Assembly (NCBI GenBank): GCA_018241785.1 | Contig: JAFEDF010000254.1 | Coordinates: forward strand, 1-57,278 | Reading direction: 5' to 3' | DNA: 57,278 nucleotides | From: Pseudomonadota bacterium | GTDB taxonomy: Bacteria > Pseudomonadota > Gammaproteobacteria > Burkholderiales > Casimicrobiaceae | Shown: one piece after another, positions 7,692 through 16,061 of the stretch | Numbering within the stretch: position 1 is the stretch's first letter | Layout of the letters: each line of letters begins with the position of its first letter | The notes under the pieces: model-generated | Seen by the model: the letters and a program-made list of their open reading frames with translations, nothing else | Databases searched by the model: none | What the model was told of the DNA's origin: nothing | Position numbers and translations under genes: made by a program

Positions 7692-9398
7692 TCAGAAGTT
7701 GCGGGTGACGTACGCGCCGAAGAAATTGCGGCCGCGCAGCGGCTGGTCGAGCACGCTCGAACCGCCCCAGAAGGCCGCATAGTTGACGGCGAACTGCCAT
7801 GTCGCGGGATTCTGCGCAAACGTCACGATGAAATTCGCGCTCTTCGCCCCCTCCATGAACAGCGCCATCGCGTTGGGCGTGCGCCCGCTGACCGCCTGGA
7901 AGTAGTAGATCTCGGGCGTCACCTGCCAGCCGGGAATCAGCTTGCCGTCGTAGGTCCAGCTGAAGTCGAAGTTGTATCCCCACGACGTGCTGGTACCCAC
8001 GCCCTGCTGTGGTGTCCCGAACGACGGATCGCTGGCGTTGAGGAAGCCCCAGCCCCAGAACCCGGGAGCGGGTGGAACTCCCTGATACGAGCTCTTGAGA
8101 TTCGGATAGCGCACGACGACGGCCTCCGCGAGGAGGGTTGCGGTGTCCGCATTGCCGAGCATCCTGAGAAGCGTTCCGTAATCGCCTGGAGTGAGGCTGA
8201 GCAGCGCGGTGACGTGTGCCTGGTATTTCTTCTCGTCCACGTAGCACTTGCCCCCGACCAGGCAGACGCCACCATCGACGTTGTTCGATGCGAGCGGATT
8301 GAGCGATACCGCGTCTTTCGGACGATACGACAGCTCGGCGCCGATCGCCCAGTCCCCCAACGGGAAGTTCGCGCTGATGCCGTACAGCGTGCGGTCTTCG
8401 AGGTACGAGTAATAGGCTCCGGAAGCAGTGGCGGGGTCGGCGTAGCTCACTACCGGCGCCTTGTCGTGGTAGCGCATCGCGTACACGCCGAAATTGACCT
8501 GCGTCGCCGCCGGCTGATAGTGGAGCGAAATCCCGAACTGGCCGCCGTTCTTCGGGTTGTGCGGCGTCGGCGTCGCGAAGATCCCGTATCCGTCGGCGCC
8601 GCTGCCGATGGTCGCGGTCGACCAGTAGCTCCCGACCGGCGGGAAGTAGTGCCCGTTCCAGTGCACCTGCACATAGCCCTCGACGTTCACGCCGTGACCG
8701 AGGCCGGTCGCCAGGCTGACGATCGGGGCGGGCAGGAACACCTCCTTGAGCTGCGTGCCCGGCTGCGCGAGGCGCATCAGATCCATCGAGTTCGTCTGGT
8801 TGATGCCGCCGGGCAGAAACAGGCTTTCGCCCCAGCTGATCACCTGGTTGCCGGCGCGCAGCCGCGCCTGCTGGCCGTTGAGGTCGAAATTCTTGTTGAT
8901 CCACAGGTCGAGGAGCCGCGGCTTGAAGCGCAGCTCGCTCGCAGAGTTGCCGGGAAACGACTGGCCGTTTCCGCCGCCGCTGAGATCGCCGGTCGAGTGC
9001 GTCGCCGCCGCATCCGCAAGCCAGTTGACGCGTCCGAAGAAGCTCCAGCTATCGGGCATCTTGACGAACAGCTCGTGCGTACCCTTCAGGTACGTCGTGA
9101 AGAAATCGCCCCTTCCGTAGTTGAGGTTGCCTTGATCGTTGTACATCGACAGCGCGTCGATGCAACCTGCCGGGGCGCCGCTTCCGGTGGGTGGAGTCGG
9201 GGTGCCGGCGGTGGTCCCGATGACGGTATCGCAGCCGGGTGATTTCGTCCGCACGCCCAAACCGAGGGTCACCGCGGAATCGAAGCTCCCGCTCACCGTT
9301 CCCGTGTCGAAGCTGAAGGCAGCCGCCGAAGTAGCGCCGAGCGCCGCGAATGCAGCCGCGAGCAGCCTGCCCTTGAAATGCACCTGGGTCGTCATCAT
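7692..9398 (-). CDS. DUF1302 family outer-membrane protein
   Basis: 568 residues. A signal peptide (about 1-27) is followed by FSFDTGTVSGSFDSAVTLGLGVR, the start typical of DUF1302 proteins. The protein has many short alternating strands with aromatic residues and ends in a C-terminal phenylalanine (AYVTRNF), as expected of an outer-membrane beta-barrel. Two possible disulphide loops are visible (GCDTVIG with a later GCIDA, and CLVGGKC). DUF1302 genes are commonly paired with DUF1329, as here (27 bp apart), in clusters for breakdown of hydrophobic compounds such as terpenoids or steroids (general knowledge of gene neighbourhoods). Likely role: outer-membrane passage of a hydrophobic substrate; unproven. 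Confidence 0.88.
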   Translation of the reverse strand: MMTTQVHFKGRLLAAAFAALGATSAAAFSFDTGTVSGSFDSAVTLGLGVRTKSPGCDTVIGTTAGTPTPPTGSGAPAGCIDALSMYNDQGNLNYGRGDFFTTYLKGTHELFVKMPDSWSFFGRVNWLADAAATHSTGDLSGGGNGQSFPGNSASELRFKPRLLDLWINKNFDLNGQQARLRAGNQVISWGESLFLPGGINQTNSMDLMRLAQPGTQLKEVFLPAPIVSLATGLGHGVNVEGYVQVHWNGHYFPPVGSYWSTATIGSGADGYGIFATPTPHNPKNGGQFGISLHYQPAATQVNFGVYAMRYHDKAPVVSYADPATASGAYYSYLEDRTLYGISANFPLGDWAIGAELSYRPKDAVSLNPLASNNVDGGVCLVGGKCYVDEKKYQAHVTALLSLTPGDYGTLLRMLGNADTATLLAEAVVVRYPNLKSSYQGVPPAPGFWGWGFLNASDPSFGTPQQGVGTSTSWGYNFDFSWTYDGKLIPGWQVTPEIYYFQAVSGRTPNAMALFMEGAKSANFIVTFAQNPATWQFAVNYAAFWGGSSVLDQPLRGRNFFGAYVTRNF

Positions 9399-9425
9399 CG
9401 GATCCCCCTCTCTCGAGCGGCGTTC

Positions 9426-10793
9426 TCAGCGTGCGCTGATCGCGCGCAGGTTGTCGGCGGTGTAGAAGTCCTGCTTGAAGCGCGGCCCGTCCGGTACCGT
9501 CACCCACCGCATGTCCTTGCTCCCGCCCACAGGATCCATGTCGAACACGTAGCGTCCCTCGGTCAGGTTGTACTGCGCGAAGGCCGTCACGTCACAGGTG
9601 CCGGTTTCGTACGCCGGGATCAGGTAGCCTTCGCGATACTTGAACAGCTTGCCCTGGGCGTCGTAGTCCTCTCCGGCCATGACGTTCCAGCTATCCTCGT
9701 CGAGGTAGTAGTAGCGCTTGGGTGCGACGTGGCGCATGCCTTTCTTCACGGTCGCCTCGAGCACCCAGACACGATGGAGCTCGTAGTGCCGGGCGGCCGG
9801 GTTGATCGAGTCGGGCTGCGCGACATCCTCGAGCTTCGTCTTGTAGTCGTAGACGCCGAACGAGTTGTAGGCGACGTACATCTCCTTCTTGCCCACGAGC
9901 TTCCAGTCGAACCGGTCGATCGTGCCGTTGAACACGAGCGGCTCGTCGAGCGTGTACTGATCCTCCATCCCGATCTGCGGCGAGTCATACGAGTAGGACG
10001 GCATGCGCCGGACGCGGCGCTGGCCGGGGAAGTAGTAATTCGTCTCGGCACCCGGCTGGTTGATGTAGACGGTGATCACCAGCGCCTGGCCCGCCAGCGC
10101 GGGCGGCGACGTATACGCGAAGTAGCCGTCGTACTCGATCGGCGGGAGCGTGCTGAGCTTGGTCGATCCCTTGAGTCCCCACGGGAAATAGAACGTCAAG
10201 TCCTGCGCCGCCTTGATCCATTCCGTGCCGCCCTTGCGGGGCGAGACCGTGGTGACGATGTGCGGGAAGTCGATCCCCACTCCGCGGTAGCGCATCTTCA
10301 TGTTCCACATCGCCTGGGCGCCGTCGGCGGGGAACGGAAACGGGAAGCCCGGAACGTAGGCCTCCTTCAGGCTCCAGCCGTTGGCGTCCATCGTCGCGAA
10401 ACCGACGTTCTTCTTCGTGTTCTCCGCGACGAAATCGGGTATGCCGCAATCGCGATGGCTGGGATAGACGTCCATCCGATAGTTCTTGATCTGCTTGATC
10501 GTCGCGATCTGCCCAGGCGAGAGCCTGTCGGCGTACTTGTCGACGTTCGACGCGTCGATCGAGAACAACGGCTTGTCGGCGTGGTACTTCCAGGAGTCGA
10601 AGCGCAGCTTGCCGTAGGTCCAGTCGCCGGGGGGCGCCGTGCCCTCCCACGCCGGGATCGTCCCGTCCTTGTTGCCGGCGCGCTCGCCGCCCGACGGCGT
10701 GAGATCCTGGCCGAGGCGCGAGACGTCCTGGGCGACGGCGATCCCCGATACGCTCGCGAGAGCTGCGAGAAAGACGAGTCCGTACTTGTTCAT
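9426..10793 (-). CDS. DUF1329 family periplasmic protein (LolB-like fold expected)
   Basis: 455 residues with a signal peptide (about 1-21, cleavage near GIAVAQ). The mature start DVSRLGQDLTPSGGERAGNKDGTIPAWEG and a later PPALAGQALV-type region are the hallmarks of DUF1329. As I recall the family is related to LolA/LolB-type lipoprotein carriers, with a half-barrel suited to binding acyl chains or other greasy ligands. Upstream of DUF1302 in the same transcript, so the pair would form a periplasm-to-outer-membrane path together with the RND protein. Ligand unknown. Confidence 0.88.
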   Translation of the reverse strand: MNKYGLVFLAALASVSGIAVAQDVSRLGQDLTPSGGERAGNKDGTIPAWEGTAPPGDWTYGKLRFDSWKYHADKPLFSIDASNVDKYADRLSPGQIATIKQIKNYRMDVYPSHRDCGIPDFVAENTKKNVGFATMDANGWSLKEAYVPGFPFPFPADGAQAMWNMKMRYRGVGIDFPHIVTTVSPRKGGTEWIKAAQDLTFYFPWGLKGSTKLSTLPPIEYDGYFAYTSPPALAGQALVITVYINQPGAETNYYFPGQRRVRRMPSYSYDSPQIGMEDQYTLDEPLVFNGTIDRFDWKLVGKKEMYVAYNSFGVYDYKTKLEDVAQPDSINPAARHYELHRVWVLEATVKKGMRHVAPKRYYYLDEDSWNVMAGEDYDAQGKLFKYREGYLIPAYETGTCDVTAFAQYNLTEGRYVFDMDPVGGSKDMRWVTVPDGPRFKQDFYTADNLRAISAR

Positions 10794-10843
10794 GGCGATC
10801 CTTTGCGATCAAAAACGAAGCGGTACCCGGAATCCGACCCCGT

Positions 10844-10881
10844 GCGTCCGCGCCGATTGCCGGATCGGCACGGCCGGACGC
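10844..10881. other. Stem-loop between ALDH and DUF1329 genes
   Basis: Outer arms GCGTCCG (10844-10850) and CGGACGC (10875-10881) enclose inner arms GCCGAT (10852-10857) and ATCGGC (10864-10869). The transcript read leftwards would form a GC-rich hairpin in the 101-bp gap between the aldehyde dehydrogenase and DUF1329 genes. The nearest T-run in that direction (five T, at 10811-10815) is about 30 nt away, so this is not a canonical terminator; it could lower or stabilise expression of the downstream transport genes. Confidence 0.35.
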
Positions 10882-10894
10882 GAAACTCCGTTCG

Positions 10895-12379
10895 TCACAG
10901 CACGATGGTGATCACTTTCTCCTCGGTCGCGGCCTCGATCCCGCTCCAGCCGAGCTCGCGTCCGATGCCGCTCGTCTTGAAGCCGCCCCACGGCAGCCGC
11001 GGATCGATCGGCGCCCAGCCGTTGACCGAGACCGCGCCGGCTCGGATGCGTGCGGCGAACTGGTGGGCCCGGCTGACGTCGCGGGTCCAGATGGTCGCGG
11101 CAAGTCCGTAGCGCGTCGCGTTCGCGAGGCCGATCGCCTCGTCGGGATCGTCGAACGCCATGACCGCGCCGACCGGGCCGAAGATCTCTTCCTGCGCGAT
11201 GCGCATGTCGTTGCTGGCATTTGCGAAGATCGTCGGCCGGAAGAAGTAGCCGGGCTCGTCGATCCGGTTCCCGCCGGCAACGATCCGCGCGCCTTCACCC
11301 AGTCCGGTGCGCACGTAGCCCGACACGCGCTCGAGCTGCTTCAGGCTGACGAGCGGACCCATGTTGGTGCCGGGGTCGAGCGGGTCGCCGAGCTTGATGG
11401 CGTTCGCTGCGCCCGCCAGCGCTTCCAGCATCCGGTCGTAGCGCGAGCGCTGAACGAAGATGCGCGTTCCGGCCGCGCAGACCTGACCCTGGTTGAAGAA
11501 CAATCCGAGTGCGACCCCGCCCACCGCGGTGTCGACGTCGGCGTCGTCGAGGATGATCTGCGGCGACTTTCCGCCGAGCTCCAGTGCGACACGCTTGAAC
11601 CCGTCCGCCGCCGCGCGCATCACCTCGCGCCCGACCTCGGGGCTGCCGGTGAAGCTGATCTTGTCGACGCCGGGATGGCGCGTCAGCGCGGCGCCCGCGA
11701 CCTCGCCGAGCCCCGGTACGACGTTCACCACCCCCGGTGGAAAGTTCGCTTCCTCGATCAGCCTCGCAAGGTAGAGCGTGGTCAGCGGCGCCTCTTCGGA
11801 CGGCTTGATGACGACCGTGCATCCGGCGGCCAGGGCCGGTGCGAGCTTCCAGCACGCGATCATCAGGGGCGTGTTCCACGGCGTGATTGCGCCGACGACG
11901 CCGACGGGCTCGCGTACGGTGTACGAGTGGGTCGGGCGCCCGAAGTAACCGGGAGTCGGGATCGTGCGGCCCTCGATCTTGTCGGCCCAGCCCGCGAAAT
12001 AGCGCACCGTATCGATCGCCATCGGGAGGTCGAGGATCGTCGGTTCCTGGAGCGGGCGTCCCAGGTTGAGCGTCTCCAGCATCGCGAGCTGCTCGCGATC
12101 GCGGTCGATCAACTCGGCGAGGCGGTAGAGCAGGCGGCCGCGCTCGACGCCGTTCATTCGCGACCACTCGCCGTGCTCGAACTGGTTGCGCGCCGCGCGA
12201 ACGGCGGCGTCGATGTCCTCCGGCTTGGCTGCGGCGACCTTTGCAAGCAGGGTTGCCAATGCCGGATTGATGACGTCGAAGGTCCCGCGGTCCACCGCGT
12301 CGACCCACCGTCCCCCGATGTACAGCCGCGCATTCGCGTCGACTGCTGCCTGGACGCGAGAAAGATCAATGGCTCCCAT
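10895..12379 (-). CDS. NAD(P)-dependent aldehyde dehydrogenase
   Basis: 494 residues, the usual length for the family. The cofactor-binding region has PWNTP (about 167-171) and the FTGSPEVG turn (243-250); catalytic general base E267 is in ELGGKSP and nucleophile C301 in FNQGQVCAAGTR. The C-terminal EEIFGPVGAV motif is also present. Placed directly after the amine dehydrogenase and cytochrome genes, it would oxidise the aldehyde released by oxidative deamination to the carboxylic acid. Aldehyde dehydrogenases of this group include phenylacetaldehyde and betaine-aldehyde enzymes; specificity cannot be read from the sequence. Confidence 0.92.
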   Translation of the reverse strand: MGAIDLSRVQAAVDANARLYIGGRWVDAVDRGTFDVINPALATLLAKVAAAKPEDIDAAVRAARNQFEHGEWSRMNGVERGRLLYRLAELIDRDREQLAMLETLNLGRPLQEPTILDLPMAIDTVRYFAGWADKIEGRTIPTPGYFGRPTHSYTVREPVGVVGAITPWNTPLMIACWKLAPALAAGCTVVIKPSEEAPLTTLYLARLIEEANFPPGVVNVVPGLGEVAGAALTRHPGVDKISFTGSPEVGREVMRAAADGFKRVALELGGKSPQIILDDADVDTAVGGVALGLFFNQGQVCAAGTRIFVQRSRYDRMLEALAGAANAIKLGDPLDPGTNMGPLVSLKQLERVSGYVRTGLGEGARIVAGGNRIDEPGYFFRPTIFANASNDMRIAQEEIFGPVGAVMAFDDPDEAIGLANATRYGLAATIWTRDVSRAHQFAARIRAGAVSVNGWAPIDPRLPWGGFKTSGIGRELGWSGIEAATEEKVITIVL

Positions 12380-12438
12380 GTTCCCGTGACCCCCTTCCGA
12401 TTTCGATGCCTTGAGCGCGGCTGCCCGGCGCCATCGGA

Positions 12439-12915
12439 TCAGCGATGCTTGCCGGCCCGGGCGAGCTCGTCGATCAATGCCTGCCGCGCCGCGTGCAGCT
12501 CGATGGCCGACACCTTTTCCTGCCTTGCGCCGTGCACCTCCCCGGCGGTGAACGGCTTGAACTGCGCCGGAAGACTCTTCGTGTTGAACTGGGTGAGCAC
12601 GTAGTTGAGCGCGTCGGCCGCCTGCTGATCGCTGAGCGGCGCGTAGAGCGCCATCGTCGCGTCGTAGGCGACCCCTGCGACGGTGATCGGTCCGGTCAGG
12701 CCGTAGCTCACCACCCGGACGAGATACGCGCGGCCGCCGTCCGCAGCGACGTAATAGCCGAGCGTGTCGGTCAGCGGCGGCACGAACCCCGGGGAGCCGG
12801 TGGCGCTCTCCAGATGGCAGACGGCACAGCGCTGCACGAAGATGCTTCCGTCGGCTGCGTTCGCGCAGATGGCGATTGCGAGCGCGGCGAGCCCGACGAT
12901 GCAGCGCCCGATCAT
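12439..12915 (-). CDS. Periplasmic monohaem cytochrome c, probable electron acceptor of the amine dehydrogenase
   Basis: 158 residues from the ATG at 12913-12915, which overlaps the mauA stop by four bases (ATGA); a longer in-frame extension is only the antisense of mauA. Signal peptide about 1-20 (ending CANAAD), one haem site CAVCH in FVQRCAVCHLES, and a plausible methionine ligand in YDATMALYAPLSDQ, followed by the ADALNYVLTQFN helix typical of class I cytochromes c. In classical mau clusters mauC, after mauA, encodes the blue-copper protein amicyanin; here a cytochrome occupies that slot. It is the obvious candidate to take electrons from TTQ. Confidence 0.85.
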   Translation of the reverse strand: MIGRCIVGLAALAIAICANAADGSIFVQRCAVCHLESATGSPGFVPPLTDTLGYYVAADGGRAYLVRVVSYGLTGPITVAGVAYDATMALYAPLSDQQAADALNYVLTQFNTKSLPAQFKPFTAGEVHGARQEKVSAIELHAARQALIDELARAGKHR

Positions 12916-13445
12916 CGCTTGGCTGCGCCGAGGATCACCGCCGTCGAGCAGTGGTACGACATGCTCGAGGTGCCGAGACACCAGTCCATGTCGTTGTTCG
13001 ACTGCGGCCGGTACAGCGGCTTGTCTTCCTCGTTGCGGTTGCAGAAGCACTGGCCGCAGCTCCCCTTTGCGCAGCAGTCGTTGTACGAGATGACGTAGTC
13101 GATGCCGTCGGCCGGATTCCTGCACGTACCGACCCAGGTGAGCGGAGAGGGCTCCGCACCCGGCGGGCACGTATGCGCGCTGCCGCCGCAGCACGCGCAG
13201 AGCCAGCCGTCGATTCCGCAGTAACGCCAGTAGCTGCACGTCGTCGGATCGCCGGGATCGGCCTGCGAGCCTGCCGTCTTCGCCGCAGCCGCCCACGCCT
13301 TGCCGGTCACGCGATCGATCGGCAGCAGCGGCCACAGCGCCCCCCCGACCAGCACGCGCCCGAGACGGGCGAGCGCGCTTCGACGCGACGTCACCTGCGC
13401 GACTCGGCGCACCGAGTGCTCAGACCACCGATCGAGCCAATTCAT
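12912..13445 (-). CDS. mauA: TTQ amine dehydrogenase light (beta) chain
   Basis: 177 residues. The long leader has a twin-arginine motif (TSRRSALARLG, about 19-29) and a hydrophobic stretch, as in known MauA/AauA precursors exported folded. The mature part, from about residue 60, has the MauA cysteine pattern CSYWRYC, LCACC, TCPPG, GTCRNP, YNDCC, CNRNE, DWC and YHC. The two tryptophans that form tryptophan tryptophylquinone correspond to W104 (PLTWVGTC) and W155 (DMDWCLG); both are present, as are acidic residues D79 and D123. Fourteen cysteines are visible in the mature part. Whether the enzyme acts on methylamine or an aralkylamine is not decidable from this chain alone; the nearby aldehyde dehydrogenase favours a non-C1 amine. 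Confidence 0.95.
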   Translation of the reverse strand: MNWLDRWSEHSVRRVAQVTSRRSALARLGRVLVGGALWPLLPIDRVTGKAWAAAAKTAGSQADPGDPTTCSYWRYCGIDGWLCACCGGSAHTCPPGAEPSPLTWVGTCRNPADGIDYVISYNDCCAKGSCGQCFCNRNEEDKPLYRPQSNNDMDWCLGTSSMSYHCSTAVILGAAKR

Positions 13446-13461
13446 CGAATCTCCCCGGCCG

Positions 13462-14058
13462 CTACGCGCGTTCGGCGCGCAGGTAGTCCTGCAGCGAGCC
13501 GACCCCGTGCTCGCTCGCCACGAACAGGCTCTCGAAATGCTCGCGTGTGTTGACGAGACCCTTGGCGCGAATCACGCCGTCTGCGTCGATCAGCACCGCG
13601 TACGGGAGCTTGCCGACCTGATAGGCCATTCCGAGCTCGCGCGACAGGAGATACGGGAACTGCTCCAGCTTCTCCCGCCGCACGAACGCGCGCTGCTCGG
13701 CCTCGTCGCCGTCGCTGGCGAGAACCAGGGCGGCCGCCGGTTCGCTGCGCAGAATCGATCTCACGATCGGAAGGAGCTTCTTGCACATCGGGCAGCTCGG
13801 CGACACGAACAGGAGCACCGTGTTCTTGCGGTCTCCCCGCAGGCCTCCGAGCTTCACCGCACGTCCGAGGAGGTCGCGCATCTCGAACAGCGGCGCCGCG
13901 GCGCCGACGCCGGGGCCGCGGTCGATGACCAGGGCGCCGGCGGGGGCGATGCGCTCGTAGAGGATTCCGAGCTGCCGCGCCAATGCGACGGCGATCACCC
14001 CGAGTGCGATCACCGCGACCCAGAGGACCGCGTTCGATACCAGCAAGGCTTCAGTCAT
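13462..14058 (-). CDS. mauD: Amine dehydrogenase accessory protein MauD (thioredoxin-like)
   Basis: 198 residues from the ATG at 14056-14058, which overlaps the mauE stop by four bases. One N-terminal membrane helix (about 5-27) anchors a periplasmic thioredoxin/redoxin fold with active-site motif C-P-M-C in FVSPSCPMCKKLLP and a cis-proline segment KLPYAVLI. MauD and MauE are needed to form the many disulphides of the light chain before TTQ can be made (known from Paracoccus). Position between mauE and mauA matches the canonical order B-E-D-A. Confidence 0.93.
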   Translation of the reverse strand: MTEALLVSNAVLWVAVIALGVIAVALARQLGILYERIAPAGALVIDRGPGVGAAAPLFEMRDLLGRAVKLGGLRGDRKNTVLLFVSPSCPMCKKLLPIVRSILRSEPAAALVLASDGDEAEQRAFVRREKLEQFPYLLSRELGMAYQVGKLPYAVLIDADGVIRAKGLVNTREHFESLFVASEHGVGSLQDYLRAERA

Positions 14059-14600
14059 GCGCCCCTCCTCATTTTGGCGAGCCCGGGTACCGCGGCGATG
14101 AGTCGATTCACGGCGGTGAGCACGAGCAGCGAGGCGACGGTCGCGAAACCAATCGTCACGTAGTCGAGCCAGACCACCGGACGCGGCGAAACGGGCAACC
14201 ACAGCGCAGCCGCCATGGCGGCCACGGCGACGTTGCGCACCACGATCCAGCCACTCAGCCCGGCACCGGAAGCCTCGGCAGGTCCCCAGCATCCGCATTC
14301 GAGGTCACGCCGTCCCCGCGCCAGGTTGATCGTCACGGCGGCCGAGAAGACGAGCAGCAGCGTGACCATGCCGCCTGCAGCGAGCGTGCGCGCGGGCGCC
14401 CACAGCACACCGAGCGCGCAGCCGAACTCGGCCAGCGTCACCACGATGGCGACGGGTGCCGCGGCCCACGGCGCGAGAAGGTCGTATTCGCGGACCGCGC
14501 GTCCGAACCATGCCGGGTGGCGCGCTTTCTGCACGGCGCCGGCAAGAAAGATCAGCGCGAGGTCCGCCTCGAGAAGACCGCCGACGACGGGGTCGAGCAT
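14055..14600 (-). CDS. mauE: Amine dehydrogenase accessory membrane protein MauE (DoxX-like)
   Basis: 181 residues, start at the ATG 14598-14600, 11 bp after the heavy-chain stop. At least four hydrophobic helices are visible, in the regions about 5-25, 42-65, 68-92 and 108-150. Features typical of the MauE family include the QKARHPAWFGRAVREY segment after the first helix and the cytoplasm/periplasm-facing ECGCWGP cysteine pair, which could pass electrons to MauD for disulphide formation. A longer in-frame extension is antisense or overlaps the heavy chain and is rejected. Confidence 0.9.
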   Translation of the reverse strand: MLDPVVGGLLEADLALIFLAGAVQKARHPAWFGRAVREYDLLAPWAAAPVAIVVTLAEFGCALGVLWAPARTLAAGGMVTLLLVFSAAVTINLARGRRDLECGCWGPAEASGAGLSGWIVVRNVAVAAMAAALWLPVSPRPVVWLDYVTIGFATVASLLVLTAVNRLIAAVPGLAKMRRGA

Positions 14601-14611
14601 TCCGGAAATCC

Positions 14612-15772
14612 TCAGGGGTTGGCGAGCACGACGCTCGTTTGCAGCAGGCCCTTCGCCGATCCACGGTAGGTGCCGGTGCGCGCGTCGTAGACCTGCACCG
14701 AGCTGTCTGCGCCCAGCCCGTACAGCAGCGGCTGATCGTCGAGGCTGGTCAGGACGCCGGTCACCGGGGTCTTCATGCGGATGCGCTGAATCCGCCTGTG
14801 GGTCGCGAGGTCGTAGCTCCACACTTCGGGACCCGGATCCTTGTGCGTTCCATTGCCCCCTCGGTGCATGACGACGTAGAGCCGGTTGAGCGCCCGGTTC
14901 ACCGCGGACTCCTGCCAGCCGCCGGGTCGCCACCCCGCGCGCCGGTCGGCGTCGCTCAGCAGTGACCAGGGCTCATCGAAGGCCGGAGCGACACCCGACA
15001 GGTCGAGGCCATGTACGAGGCCGAGAAACGAGATGAAGAAATAGTGCGCACCGAGCCGGGCCGGGGTCACGTTCAGCGATTCCTTCTCCGGATCGAAGAA
15101 GCGGCGATCGCTCACCTTCTGGCCAGTGCTCGCGCCTGTGTCGTCCAGACGCACCGTCAGCAGATGTCCGTCGGCGCACAGCATCGAGAATCCGCGGCTG
15201 TCCTGCGCAGGGTAGGCAAGCGAGCAGCCCGGCGTCGCGATCTCGCCGACGAACTTGCGGCTCTTCAGGTCGACGACGCTCACCGACGTTGCCGGCGTGA
15301 AGTTGAATACGAGCAGAAACCTGCCGTCGGGGGTCGTGATCGTCCCGTACGGAACGGTGAGCGAGAGAAAGCGCTTTGGCGGGATCGGGACTTCCGCGAT
15401 CGGCTTCAGCTCGTCGGTGCTCACGATGGTCACCACATCGGTGCGATCGCCGCGCGTTCCCCGCGAATAGAACGTATCCGTTACGTAGAGCTCCTTCTGG
15501 TCGGGCGACGGGGCAAAGCCGACCGTCATGCCGGTGCTGATCATGCCGAGCATGCGTCTCGTGTCGCCGTCGATGAGGACGATCTTGCCCTCGGTCATCT
15601 CGCCGAAGACGATATCGACGGCGTAGACCCAATGCGGATGGGGCGGGCTGGGGAGAACCTCGGCCTTGAGGTGATCGGCCGGCAGCACGGCCCCCGCTGG
15701 CGCGGCCGCGATCCACAGTGCGAACGAGGCCGCCGCTGCGCAGGTCCGCAACGAGAGCGAAGGAGTACTCAA
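14612..15772 (-). CDS. mauB: TTQ amine dehydrogenase heavy (alpha) chain
   Basis: 386 residues, close to the usual size. Signal peptide about 1-28 (cleavage near APAGAVLP), then a seven-bladed propeller sequence with the family landmarks HPHWVYAVD, GKIVLIDGDTRRMLGMISTG, TDTFYSRGTRGDRTDVV and, near the C-terminus, RLYVVMHRGGNGTHKDPGPEVWSYD, the conserved region of MADH/aralkylamine dehydrogenase heavy chains. It forms the alpha2-beta2 periplasmic enzyme with mauA. First gene of the minus-strand operon and directly downstream of the predicted sigma-54 promoter. The symbol follows the mau scheme; aauB would apply if the substrate is an aralkylamine. Confidence 0.93.
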   Translation of the reverse strand: MSTPSLSLRTCAAAASFALWIAAAPAGAVLPADHLKAEVLPSPPHPHWVYAVDIVFGEMTEGKIVLIDGDTRRMLGMISTGMTVGFAPSPDQKELYVTDTFYSRGTRGDRTDVVTIVSTDELKPIAEVPIPPKRFLSLTVPYGTITTPDGRFLLVFNFTPATSVSVVDLKSRKFVGEIATPGCSLAYPAQDSRGFSMLCADGHLLTVRLDDTGASTGQKVSDRRFFDPEKESLNVTPARLGAHYFFISFLGLVHGLDLSGVAPAFDEPWSLLSDADRRAGWRPGGWQESAVNRALNRLYVVMHRGGNGTHKDPGPEVWSYDLATHRRIQRIRMKTPVTGVLTSLDDQPLLYGLGADSSVQVYDARTGTYRGSAKGLLQTSVVLANP

Positions 15773-15930
15773 GCCGATGTTCCTCCCGCCTTGATGAAAA
15801 TCAAGCCATCGGAGGAAAGGCCGTCGCGCGTCTTGATCCGGCCGCGCGGACAGCGCACAGTCTTCGTCTTCCTGAACGGCTCGTCGGGCATGCGGATACT
15901 GGTGGACGTGGCTGCGACCCGCGCTTCAAT

Positions 15931-15947
15931 CGCAAGCACCATGCCAC
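15931..15947 (-). promoter_or_regulatory. Sigma-54 (-24/-12) promoter of the TTQ amine dehydrogenase operon
   Basis: On the minus strand the sequence is TGGCAT-GGTGC-TTGC, matching the RpoN consensus TGGCAC-N5-TTGC with the essential GG and GC dinucleotides ten bases apart. It faces the heavy-chain gene and lies opposite a sigma-54 activator gene. Transcription should start near 15920. Confidence 0.75.
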
Positions 15948-16043
15948 GCGAAATCGCGGCGGCCGCGGTCGCGCGGATCACTGCGACGCGCGCTCGCATG
16001 CGCGGCGGCTCGCGGCGCGGGAGTGGCGCGGGAGTCTTGGAAC

Positions 16044-16061
16044 GAGACAGTGGCGTGTCTC
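16044..16061. promoter_or_regulatory. Inverted repeat, probable upstream activator site
   Basis: GAGACA-N6-TGTCTC is a perfect 6-bp inverted repeat centred about 107 bp upstream of the -24/-12 element, the normal distance for a sigma-54 activator site. It also covers the -35 area of the activator's own weak promoter (-10 TACAAT at 16069-16074), which would allow autoregulation. Confidence 0.6.

Noticed and set aside
4865..7708. A 947-codon plus-strand open frame opposite the YCF48-like and RND genes
   Set aside because: Its product is Arg/His/Asp-rich low-complexity sequence, the antisense of a clear RND transporter; GC-rich DNA gives many such frames.
12912..13445. Naming the enzyme specifically methylamine dehydrogenase
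   Set aside because: The light chain pattern is shared with aralkylamine dehydrogenases, and the aldehyde dehydrogenase and transport genes do not suit a C1 amine.
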